Shown here in pieces: positions 6,917-16,121 of a DNA stretch of 34,976 nucleotides. Origin of the DNA: an uncultured Coriobacteriales bacterium (lineage in GTDB: Bacteria > Actinomycetota > Coriobacteriia > Coriobacteriales > UMGS124); assembly GCA_934654475.1 (NCBI GenBank), contig CAKUFZ010000018.1, forward strand, positions 1 through 34,976. Direction: 5' to 3'. The translations under genes and the position numbers were made by a program. Under the pieces are notes generated by a model. That model was not told where the DNA came from, did no database searches, and worked only from the letters and a program-made list of their open reading frames with translations. Position 1 is the first letter of the stretch, and the number at the start of each line of letters is the position of its first letter.

Positions 6917-8470
6917 TCAGGAAACCTTGTGTTGGATAAGGCTCTTGCCCGTCCAGCAGTCCGGTTTCTCCAATCCTACAAGATCGATGAGCGAGGGAGC
7001 CACGTCGCAGAGCTTGCCGTGGGCGTCGGGCACAATCTCGACCCCGTCGGCAGCGACGATGAAGGGCACGGGCGCCGTGGTATGGGACGTCACGGGATGG
7101 CGCTGTCCATCCTCGTCGACCTTGAACATGCAGTCGCAGTTGCCGTGGTCGGCGATGATGATGGCGAAACCACCCTTGGCCCGCACGGCGTCGACGACCT
7201 TGCCCACGGCCGCGTCGGTGGCCTCCACGGCGCGCACGGCTGCCTCAACGTTGCCTGTGTGGCCCACCATGTCGGGGTTGGCGAAGTTGACCACATACAC
7301 GTCGGCCTCGTCGGACTCGATGGCCTCCTTGAGGCCGTCGGCAACCTCGGGGGCGCTCATCTGCGGCTGGAGGTCGTAGGTGGCAACCTTCGGCGAGGCA
7401 ACGAGGACGCGCTCCTCTCCCTGCTTGGGCTGCTCGACGCCGCCGTTGATGAAGAACGTCACGTGCGCGTACTTCTCGGTCTCAGCCGTGTGGAACTGGC
7501 GCAGGCCCGCAGCGGCGATGACGTCGGCAAGAACGTTTTGCGGGTTCTCCTTCGGGAAGGCAACCTGCACGTTGAGCTCGGGGTCGTACTCGGTCATGGT
7601 GACGAAGCTCACCTGCGGGACACGGCCGCGCTCAAAGCCCGTGAAGTCGGCCTCGGTGAAGGCGCGGGAAAGCTCGCGGGCGCGGTCGGGCCTGAAGTTG
7701 AAGAACACCACCGCGTCACCGTCGACGACGCCGGCCTCGTCGCAGGCAAACGGCACGACGAACTCGTCGTAGACACCCGCCGCATAGCTGGCCTCAACAC
7801 CCTGGCGAGCGGGCTGGACGGCAGTGCCGCGACCCAGGACGACGGCGTCCCATGCGCGCCGCACGCGCTCCCAGCGGTTGTCGCGGTCCATGGCGTAATA
7901 GCGGCCCGACACCGACCCGATGCGGCAGTCGCACACGCTCTTTTCGGATATGTTGGCGCACGCCGCCGAAAGCTCGTCGAGGTAACCCAGGCCGGAGTCG
8001 GGGGCGACGTCGCGACCATCGAGGAAGGCGTGCACGCGCACGCGCTGAACACCCTCGCGGGCAGCCAGCTCGAGCAGCGCCAGGCAATGACGGATGTGGG
8101 AGTGCACGCCGCCGTCGGACATAAGGCCCATCACATGCAGGGTGGACTTGCTCGCGGCGACCTTGCGGCAGGCCTCGACAAGCACCTCGTTCTCAAAGAT
8201 CTCGCCAGTCTGAACGGCATGGTTCAGGCGCATGAGTTCCTGCATGACCACACGGCCGGCCCCGATGTTGAGGTGGCCCACCTCGGAGTTGCCCATCTGA
8301 CCCGCAGGCAGGCCAACGGCCTCGCCGGAAGCCTCGATGGTCGTCCAGGGATACTGCGCCATGAGGGCGTCGAGATTGGGCGTGGCGGCGAGGCTCACGG
8401 CGTTTGCCTCGCTGGGTGCAGCCCATCCCAGGCCGTCCATGATGACGAGGAGGGCGGGAAGCCTATACAT
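6917..8470 (-). CDS. gpmI: 2,3-bisphosphoglycerate-independent phosphoglycerate mutase
   Basis: This 517-residue, full-length enzyme interconverts 3- and 2-phosphoglycerate in the cytoplasm using two metal ions, usually Mn2+. The N-terminal metal motif MDGLGW (Asp12) and the phospho-serine motif GNSEVGHLNIG with Ser62 are present. Further metal ligands lie in NFANPDMVGHTG and ADHGNCD. The ATG overlaps the end of tpiA by 8 bases (ATGTATAG), so translation is probably coupled. Ordinary for the family; high certainty. Confidence 0.97.
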   Translation of the reverse strand: MYRLPALLVIMDGLGWAAPSEANAVSLAATPNLDALMAQYPWTTIEASGEAVGLPAGQMGNSEVGHLNIGAGRVVMQELMRLNHAVQTGEIFENEVLVEACRKVAASKSTLHVMGLMSDGGVHSHIRHCLALLELAAREGVQRVRVHAFLDGRDVAPDSGLGYLDELSAACANISEKSVCDCRIGSVSGRYYAMDRDNRWERVRRAWDAVVLGRGTAVQPARQGVEASYAAGVYDEFVVPFACDEAGVVDGDAVVFFNFRPDRARELSRAFTEADFTGFERGRVPQVSFVTMTEYDPELNVQVAFPKENPQNVLADVIAAAGLRQFHTAETEKYAHVTFFINGGVEQPKQGEERVLVASPKVATYDLQPQMSAPEVADGLKEAIESDEADVYVVNFANPDMVGHTGNVEAAVRAVEATDAAVGKVVDAVRAKGGFAIIIADHGNCDCMFKVDEDGQRHPVTSHTTAPVPFIVAADGVEIVPDAHGKLCDVAPSLIDLVGLEKPDCWTGKSLIQHKVS

Positions 8471-9270
8471 GCAGCACCGCCTTCACGATGTCGATGAACT
8501 TGTCGGCGTCAAGCGCGTCGCCGCCCACAAGCACGCCGTCCACGTCGGCACACGCGGTGAAAAACGCGGCGTTGCCGGACTTGACGGAGCCGCCGTAGAG
8601 TACATAGCAGCGCTTGGCGCAGTCCTGTCCTGCGACCTCGGCCACCGCCGCGCGAATTTGGGCGGCGACGTCCTGCACGTACTCGGGCGTGGGGACCTTG
8701 CCCGAGCCGATGGCCCAAACGGGCTCGTAGGCAACGGCGAAGTCGCGGCCCGCCAGGTCAAGCCCAGCAAGAGAGGCGCGCACCTGCTCGGTCACGTACG
8801 CAGAAGTGGAGCCCGCCTCGTAGACGTCGAGCGGCTCGCCGACGCACACGATGGGGGCGATGCCGGCGCGAATGAGCGCGGCGGCCTTGGCGGACACCTG
8901 CTCGCTCGTCTCGCCGTGACCATGCCTGCGCTCGGAATGGCCCACGATGCACCACGCACAGTCGAGGTCGGCAAGCATGGGCGCAGAGATGTCGCCCGTG
9001 AAGGCGCCCGCGTCTTCCGGCGAGCAGTCCTGGCCGCCCACCTTCGCGAAGGACTTGTCGAATGCGAGCACGTTGCTCACGCCGCGAAGCGCCGTGGCGG
9101 GCGGGCACAGGACGACCTCGACGCTGTTCTTCCAGGAACGCTCAAGACGGTCATCGACAAGCTGGGCAAGCTGAACGGCAGCGCTGTAGGTCTTGTTCAT
9201 CTTCCAGTTGCCCGCCACGACGACCTTACGCTCGTCGCCGGGTTGGGGCTGCAACTGGGGACGACCGAAG

Positions 9271-9281
<11 letters not shown>
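8463..9281 (-). CDS. tpiA: Triosephosphate isomerase
   Basis: A 272-residue enzyme that interconverts dihydroxyacetone phosphate and glyceraldehyde 3-phosphate. Catalytic residues are visible: Asn25 and Lys27 in GNWKMN, His115 in IVGHSERR, Glu186 in AYEPVWAIGSG, plus the phosphate loop YGGSVKSGNA. It carries about 18 extra residues before the usual VVAGNWKMN start. No internal start would remove them, and GGAGG lies nine bases before the ATG at 9281. The gene overlaps pgk by 11 bases and gpmI by 8, so the three are translationally linked. Confidence 0.97.
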
Positions 9282-10464
<1,183 letters not shown>

Positions 10465-10571
10465 GCTTCCTCGATTCAAGTCGTGCGCCCAGGAAGGGGC
10501 GCGGCTGTAGGCACTCGAATTGTACCGTATGGCGCCTCCGGCCCCCAGGCGACCGGATACCGTTCAAACCA

Positions 10572-10609
10572 AACGCCGCCCAAAAGCCATGACGGGCCTT
10601 TGGGCGGCG
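10572..10609 (-). terminator. Hairpin between gap and pgk
   Basis: Minus strand: CGCCGCCCAAA and TTTGGGCGGCG form an 11-pair stem with a 14-base loop, followed by TTTGGTTT. It probably ends part of the gap transcripts, so that gap mRNA is more abundant than the pgk-tpiA-gpmI part. The region 10465-10571 would then hold a pgk promoter; none stands out. Confidence 0.7.
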
Positions 10610-10687
10610 CAAACAGGTCATACAATCACAACACAGGCGTGGGCTCTGATTCCGTAACGGTTTTAAACAGCCCTTGCACCAGGTCGT

Positions 10688-11710
10688 TTAACGCGTGGCG
10701 ACAATCTTTGCCAGGTCGAGCAGGCGGCAGGAATAGCCCATCTCGTTGTCGTACCAGGAGACGACCTTCACGAGCGTGCCCTCGCCGCCGAGCACCATCG
10801 TGCAGCCGGCGTCAAACAAGCTCGAGCACTTCTCGCCGATGACGTCGTTGGACACGAGCGGCTCCTCGGAGTAGGCCAGGATGCCCTTGAGCGAGCCCTC
10901 GGTGGCGGCCTTCATGGCGGCGTTGATCTCCTCGATGCTCACGGGGCGCTCGAGCTCAGCCACGAGGTCGACCATGGAGCCGTCGGGAGTGGGAACGCGG
11001 GCGGAGAAGCCGTCCAGCTTGCCCTTGAGCTCGGGGATGACCAGGCCGAGAGCCTTGGCGGCACCGGTGGTGGTGGGGATGATGGACATGGCGGCGCCAC
11101 GGGCGCGGCGCAGGTCGGAGTGCGAGTTATCGAGCAGGCGCTGGTCGGTGGTGTAGGAGTGCACCGTGGTCATGAAGCCGCGCTTGACGCCGAAGGAGTC
11201 CACGAGGACCTTGGCGACGGGGGCCAGGCAGTTCGTGGTGCAGGAGGCGTTGCTCACCACATGCATCGTGTCGGGATCGTACTGGTCGTCGTTGACGCCG
11301 ACGACGAACGTGCCGTCGATCTCGCCCTTGGCGGGAGCGGACAGGACGACCTTCTTGGCACCGCACTCGATGTGACGGCGAAGGTCGGGTGCAGAGCGGA
11401 ACTTGCCCGTGCAGTCGAGCACGACGTCGACGCCCAGCTCGCCCCAGGGAAGGGCGGGGATGGCCTTGGGCTCGCGGGCGGAGAGACCCTTGATGCGGGT
11501 CGTGCCGTCGACGATGAAGTCCATGCCATCGACGACCAGGTCGTGTGCGAGCTTGCCGTGGACGGAGTCGCGGCGGCAAAGCTGCGCCATGGCCTCAGTT
11601 TTGCCCAGGTCGTTGATGGCCACGACCTCGATATCGGGATCGTCGAGAGCAGCGCGGAACGCCACGCGCCCGATGCGACCGAAGCCGTTGATACCGATTC
11701 TGACCGTCAT
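10688..11710 (-). CDS. gap: Glyceraldehyde-3-phosphate dehydrogenase
   Basis: A 340-residue type I enzyme that oxidises glyceraldehyde 3-phosphate to 1,3-bisphosphoglycerate with NAD. The Rossmann start is IGINGFGRIGR (5-15), the active Cys157 is in SNASCTTN, the base His184 is in TTVHSYT, and WYDNEMGYS closes the C-terminal part. AINDLGK (31-37) fits NAD use. The ATG at 11710 has AAGGAGG eight bases upstream, so the longer frame to 11767 is rejected. It lies 69 bases after whiA and is followed by a terminator-like hairpin. Confidence 0.97.
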   Translation of the reverse strand: MTVRIGINGFGRIGRVAFRAALDDPDIEVVAINDLGKTEAMAQLCRRDSVHGKLAHDLVVDGMDFIVDGTTRIKGLSAREPKAIPALPWGELGVDVVLDCTGKFRSAPDLRRHIECGAKKVVLSAPAKGEIDGTFVVGVNDDQYDPDTMHVVSNASCTTNCLAPVAKVLVDSFGVKRGFMTTVHSYTTDQRLLDNSHSDLRRARGAAMSIIPTTTGAAKALGLVIPELKGKLDGFSARVPTPDGSMVDLVAELERPVSIEEINAAMKAATEGSLKGILAYSEEPLVSNDVIGEKCSSLFDAGCTMVLGGEGTLVKVVSWYDNEMGYSCRLLDLAKIVATR

Positions 11711-11779
11711 GCGATAATCCTCCTTAACGTGGGCTCCACGCCCGAACATCGGATAGATGGTTAACACAATTGTAACGTA

Positions 11780-12724
11780 TCATTCACTGCCGTTTGCCCG
11801 CTGCTCGGCGAGTAGCTGCTCTAAGCGGCGCACGCGGTGTGCGACGGCAGATTTTGACAAGGGTGGGTCGGCTATGTTGCCCAGCTCGCGCAACGACAGG
11901 TCGGCATGGGCCAGGCGCAGGTCGCAGAAGTCCTTGAGCGCGCGCGGAAGCTTTTCGTACCCTACCTCGGCGATGACCTGCTCGACGAGCAGCGTTTGGC
12001 TGCCTGCGGCGGCCGCCGCCTTCTTCTGATTCGCAAGCTCGGCATTTACCAGGCGGTTTGCATCGTTTCGAGCAGAACGCACCGCACGGACCCGTGCCAT
12101 TTTGAGCGCGCAGCGCGGGGCGCCCAGGGCCGCGAGCATCTCTTGGATGCCCTCGGCGCTCTTGTGGTAGATGACGAAGGCGCCGCGCCGGCGACCCACA
12201 CGGGCGGGGATGCCCACACGTTCGCACATGGAGGCGATGCCGTCGGCGATGCTGCGCGTCTGCGCCACAATCTCCATATGGGCGTCGGCCGTATGCGGCT
12301 CAGAGACGAATCCGCCAGCAAGGAAGGCTCCGCGCAGATAGGCGAACGCCGCCTCCTCATCGGGCACGAGGGCCGCAGGAATCTCCCGGGCAAGGCCGAG
12401 CTGGGAGGTGAGCACGCCCATCTCGATGAGCGCTTCCTCCAAACCCTCCTGGTCGGGAACGCTGATGAGGTAGTTGCGCGTCTTGTGCAGGACGCTGCGA
12501 CGCACGGTGAGCTGGCACGCCAGCGGCTTCGAGCCGTTGAGAAGCGTGTATGCCACGCGGGCGACCGAACCGGTCTCAGTGGTGAGCGCGAGCCTGAAGC
12601 GCCGGGCACCCGACAGCGACAGCGTGCCGCAGATGCGCACGATGGCCGCCAGCTCGGCCCGCTCGGCGACCGCACCGCTCTCCACACGGGAAAGCTCGTC
12701 CTTTACCTCTGCCGTGAAGGACAC
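11780..12724 (-). CDS. whiA: DNA-binding regulator WhiA
   Basis: A 314-residue protein of the WhiA family. It has a LAGLIDADG homing-endonuclease-like fold without nuclease activity, seen in AYLRGAFLAGGFVSEP (128-143), and a C-terminal helix-turn-helix (LSLRELGNIADPPLSKSAVAHR, about 272-293). In Actinomycetota it controls sporulation or division genes, elsewhere division and chromosome functions. The GTG at 12724 is chosen because the family starts SFTAEVKDEL right there; an ATG at 12751 gives nine more residues. It overlaps the end of yvcK by 22 bases. The order rapZ-yvcK-whiA is conserved in Gram-positive bacteria. Confidence 0.95.
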   Translation of the reverse strand: MSFTAEVKDELSRVESGAVAERAELAAIVRICGTLSLSGARRFRLALTTETGSVARVAYTLLNGSKPLACQLTVRRSVLHKTRNYLISVPDQEGLEEALIEMGVLTSQLGLAREIPAALVPDEEAAFAYLRGAFLAGGFVSEPHTADAHMEIVAQTRSIADGIASMCERVGIPARVGRRRGAFVIYHKSAEGIQEMLAALGAPRCALKMARVRAVRSARNDANRLVNAELANQKKAAAAAGSQTLLVEQVIAEVGYEKLPRALKDFCDLRLAHADLSLRELGNIADPPLSKSAVAHRVRRLEQLLAEQRANGSE

Positions 12725-13734
12725 GTCTCGATCACCCCTCGCAGCGCGCATTTCAGCTTGGACAGGTCGTGCCAGGTGGGATGTTCTGGGTCTGAGAAGT
12801 CGCGCACGATCACGAGCGGCACGCGGGCCTGCACGCGGCGCAGCGACTCTTCGCTGAGCGGCACGGGACGGAAGAACTCGTCGCCTGTGCCCATGTCGCT
12901 CGGCCCCGTCTGCGTGATGGCCCGGAAGCGACGCGTGGCCAGGCTTGCGTCGGCTTCAAGCGGCTTGTGCAGCAGCACGGCGTCCAGGCAGCCTTCCATG
13001 CCGTGGTCGAGCAGCGCCGCGACATATTCCTCGGCAGACAAACCCCAGGTCTCACCCTGCATGTCGGCCATGGAGCACACGTAGACCTTGCGCGCGCTCG
13101 TGGCATGCAGGGCGTCCCTGATGCCAGGCACGAGGATGTTGGGGATGACCGAGGTGAAAAGCGAGCCGGGGCCCAGCACCACGACGTCGGCCTCGAGAAT
13201 CGCCTCGACCGCCGCCTCGGTTGCCTGCGGGGCACGCGGGGAAAGCCACACTTCCGACAGGGCGCAGGGGCCCGACCCGAGCGTCGCCTCGCCGCGAAAC
13301 TCCATGCCGTCGCGCGTGCGACCGCACAAAACGACGTTCTCCATCGTGGAGGGGCACACCTTGCCGTGGCAGCCCAGCATCTCGCCGCACAGCTCGATCG
13401 CCTCGCCGAACGAGCCGGTCTCGGCCGCAAGCGAGGCAAGCAGAAGATTGCCCAGCGAGTGGTTGTCGGCAAAGGAGAAGCGGTGCTCGAAAGCGCGGGC
13501 CAGAGGACCCGCAGGGTCGGCCGCCATGGCCACGAGGCACTTGCGAATGTCGCCGGGGGGCACCATGCCCATCTCCTGGCGGATGATGCCCGTGGATCCG
13601 CCGTCATCGGCCATGGCGACGATGGCCGTGACGAAGCAGCCAGCTGCACGCAGGGCGCGAATCGCGTTGGGTTGTCCCGTGCCGCCACCGATGGAGACGG
13701 CGCGAACTTGGCCAGGCAGTAGATAGGCGCTCAT
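12703..13734 (-). CDS. yvcK: Gluconeogenesis factor YvcK/CofD-family protein
   Basis: A 343-residue protein of the YvcK branch of the CofD superfamily. The nucleotide-sugar binding start SIGGGTG (14-20) and the MADDGGSTG motif (41-49) are clear, as are the PPGDIRKCL and NHSLGNLLL stretches. YvcK binds UDP-GlcNAc and links carbon state to cell-wall growth in Bacillus and relatives. The ATG at 13734 follows AGGTGG and lies 8 bases after the rapZ stop; the long upstream extension of the frame is a shadow of rapZ. Confidence 0.95.
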   Translation of the reverse strand: MSAYLLPGQVRAVSIGGGTGQPNAIRALRAAGCFVTAIVAMADDGGSTGIIRQEMGMVPPGDIRKCLVAMAADPAGPLARAFEHRFSFADNHSLGNLLLASLAAETGSFGEAIELCGEMLGCHGKVCPSTMENVVLCGRTRDGMEFRGEATLGSGPCALSEVWLSPRAPQATEAAVEAILEADVVVLGPGSLFTSVIPNILVPGIRDALHATSARKVYVCSMADMQGETWGLSAEEYVAALLDHGMEGCLDAVLLHKPLEADASLATRRFRAITQTGPSDMGTGDEFFRPVPLSEESLRRVQARVPLVIVRDFSDPEHPTWHDLSKLKCALRGVIETCPSRQR

Positions 13735-13742
13735 GAAACCAC

Positions 13743-14621
13743 CTATGCCTTGACGTGTCGGGGCAGGTCGCGGTGACCCACCGACACGTTGTAGCCGCGC
13801 TCGATAAGATGGGCTGCAGTGGCCTCGGCGATTACGACGCTTCGGTGCTGGCCACCGGTGCAGCCGACGGCTATGGCGAGGTGCTTCTTGCCCTCGGCCA
13901 CGTACCCGGGCATCGTCACATCGAGCAGGTTGAACCACGCCGCCGTGAAAGCGCGCGTCTCCTCGCGACCAAGCACGAAGTCGCGCACGAGCTCGTCGTG
14001 ACCGGTAAGCTCGGCCATCGTCGGGTCGTAATAGGGGTTGGGCAAAAAGCGCACGTCAATGACGATGTCCGCATCGAGCGGCACGCCGTATTTGAAGCCG
14101 AACGAGAACACCGAGACGTTGAGCGCCTGCTCGGCGGGTATGCGCGAGAACTCCTCGACAAGCAGCGTGCGCAGGTCACGGGCACGCAGGTTCGAGGTGT
14201 CGATCACCATGTTCGCCCGCTCGCGCACAAACGAGAGACGCTCGCGCTCGTGCTCGATGGCCTCGCTCACCGAGATGCCCCCGTCAGCCAAAGGATGGCG
14301 GCGGCGCAGGGAGTTGTAACGGCGGCGAAGCGTGTCGTCGTCGGCATCGAGGTAGACCACGCTGCATGAGACGCCCCGCTCGCGCAAGCGGTCGAGCTCA
14401 CCGCACAGTTTGTCAAAGAGGTCGCGCGAGCGCAGGTCGCACACGACGGCGAGGCGGCGGTTCGCGTCAAGGCGCAAACCCGACTGCTCCACCAGCGCGG
14501 TAAGCATGGTGGGCGGCAGGTTGTCGATGCAATAGAAGCCGGCGTCTTCCAAGGCATGCAGCGCCTCGGTGCGGCCGGCACCCGACATTCCCGTGATTAC
14601 GACAACCTCTGGAGCGGACAT
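13743..14621 (-). CDS. rapZ: RNase adapter / nucleotide-binding protein RapZ (YvcJ)
   Basis: A 292-residue P-loop protein. Walker A GMSGAGRT (11-18) is followed by DAGFYCIDNLPP. The C-terminal half has the family stretch FSFGFKYGVPLDADIVIDVR and the late AVGCTGGQHRSV motif. In enteric bacteria RapZ tunes GlcN6P synthase RNA; in Gram-positive bacteria it is a GTP/ATP binder tied to yvcK and whiA. GGAAGG precedes the ATG. The usual uvrC-rapZ link is broken here by a plus-strand gene at 14772-16121. Confidence 0.95.
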   Translation of the reverse strand: MSAPEVVVITGMSGAGRTEALHALEDAGFYCIDNLPPTMLTALVEQSGLRLDANRRLAVVCDLRSRDLFDKLCGELDRLRERGVSCSVVYLDADDDTLRRRYNSLRRRHPLADGGISVSEAIEHERERLSFVRERANMVIDTSNLRARDLRTLLVEEFSRIPAEQALNVSVFSFGFKYGVPLDADIVIDVRFLPNPYYDPTMAELTGHDELVRDFVLGREETRAFTAAWFNLLDVTMPGYVAEGKKHLAIAVGCTGGQHRSVVIAEATAAHLIERGYNVSVGHRDLPRHVKA

Positions 14622-14771
14622 GCAGCTACCTTCCGTCTACGCAACGCCTACAAATGAAAGCGGCCTGCTGGGCAGAACCGCAGGTATCGTAGTAAACTGG
14701 CCGAGCTTTGCCATTCAGACTGCGGCCCGACTGCGGTCTTCAGTATACCGCTTAGAAGGAGACGCCAGGGC

Positions 14772-16121
14772 ATGGCTTCAAAGTCCAGAGAATCAAACAA
14801 GCTGGGAACGCTCCTGGTTGACGCCGACGACCCCGCATACACGACCTCGTTCGGCGGGGCCGCGCGTTACGTGCGCGCCGCTTGGGGCATGCCCGACGTC
14901 TTGCCGAGCGCCCCCGTTGCAAAAAAGCCGATGTCACGCCGCATCGCCGTGGCTCTGGCGGCACTCGGTGTGGCCGTCGTCGCAGGGGCCGGCACGCTTG
15001 CCTACCATTTTGCATACGTGGTTCCCACGGGCGTCGCGCTCGACGCGACGACGTTTCCCGACGCAACCCTGCGCGCGGCCCTCGTCGCCTGCGACGAAGA
15101 CGGGAACGGCCGCATCTCCGCGGAAGAAGCCTCGCACGTCACGAGCCTGGACCTCTCGAGCCTGGGCATCGTCGACCTTGCAGGCATCGACACCCTCACG
15201 CACCTGGAAAACCTCGATGTGTCGGGCAACGACCTGGCGACCGTCGACCTCACGAAATGCCGCAAGCTCGTCACGCTCGACGTCTCCGACAACCTCATCT
15301 CCGACCTCGACCTCGACGGCCTTGCGAACCTCGAGGAGCTCGATGCCCACAACAACGGCCTGCAGACGCTCCAGCTCGAAGACTGTGCCGCGCTGCGCGT
15401 GCTTGATGTGGAAGGCAACGGCCTGGCCCGCCTCGACTTGTCGGGGTGTCCGGCAATGGAGAGGCTCAATATGGACGAGGGCCAGGAGGTGACCCTGCCC
15501 CTGGCAAGCACGTTCTTCCCCGACGAGGGCCTGCGCACCGCGCTCGAACCGTTTGACACCGACGGAGATGGGGCCCTCTCGCAGCGCGAGCGCCAGGCGG
15601 TCTACAACCTCGTGGTCGACGCGAGCACGACAGACCTCGAAGGCCTCGAGTGGTTCACCAACCTGCAGGACCTCACCGTGTCGGGCGCCCAACTGGGTTC
15701 AATCGAGGCAGGCGTGCTTCCTCCCTCGCTCACGTCCCTGCGTGCAAGCGGATGCGCCCTTGAGTCGATCGACCTGTCTTCGACGGGGCGCCTCATGACG
15801 CTCGACCTGTCGAACAACCCGCTGGGCACGCTCGACGTGTCGAGCCTCGCGCGCCTTACGAACGCCAACTTTGCCAACTGCAACCTTGCAGGCGAGTTCA
15901 ACGTCACGGCCAACACGCGCTTGGAGCACATCGACGTCTCGGGCAACCCCGCTCTTGTCACGCTCAATGCGCTGGGTGTGCCGGGTCTGGCCATCGAAGG
16001 CGCAATCACGGCCGATGCGACCTGCACCGTCGTGCTCAACGCAACCCCTGCCGCCGATGAAGGCGGCGAGGGGGCAGACGAGGAGCAGGACGCTCCCGCG
16101 GACGAAGAAGAGCAGGCCTAA
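14772..16121 (+). CDS. Membrane-anchored protein with EF-hand loops and leucine-rich repeats
   Basis: A 449-residue protein with a short cytoplasmic head, one membrane segment (about 57-78) and a large part expected outside the cell. That part is a two-fold duplication: each half begins with FPD..LR.AL, then an EF-hand-like loop (Asp108-Glu119 and Asp262-Glu273, both fitting DxDxNG/DG and a final Glu), then leucine-rich repeats (about 124-235 and 278-405). The tail (425-449) is Glu/Asp/Ala-rich. AGAAGGAG sits ten bases before the ATG. It is the only plus-strand gene in this block, and its stop codon overlaps the uvrC stop codon from the other strand. Possible surface adhesion or calcium-dependent binding; no partner is known. 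Confidence 0.88.
   Translation: MASKSRESNKLGTLLVDADDPAYTTSFGGAARYVRAAWGMPDVLPSAPVAKKPMSRRIAVALAALGVAVVAGAGTLAYHFAYVVPTGVALDATTFPDATLRAALVACDEDGNGRISAEEASHVTSLDLSSLGIVDLAGIDTLTHLENLDVSGNDLATVDLTKCRKLVTLDVSDNLISDLDLDGLANLEELDAHNNGLQTLQLEDCAALRVLDVEGNGLARLDLSGCPAMERLNMDEGQEVTLPLASTFFPDEGLRTALEPFDTDGDGALSQRERQAVYNLVVDASTTDLEGLEWFTNLQDLTVSGAQLGSIEAGVLPPSLTSLRASGCALESIDLSSTGRLMTLDLSNNPLGTLDVSSLARLTNANFANCNLAGEFNVTANTRLEHIDVSGNPALVTLNALGVPGLAIEGAITADATCTVVLNATPAADEGGEGADEEQDAPADEEEQA

Noticed and set aside
6908..8497. A plus-strand open frame of 529 codons
   Set aside because: Antisense to gpmI along its whole length; composition typical of a shadow frame and no recognisable motif.
11760..11776. 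Palindrome-like sequence upstream of gap as a CggR-type operator
   Set aside because: The core ACAATTGT is symmetric but the flanks match only partly and no regulator gene is adjacent; too weak to call.
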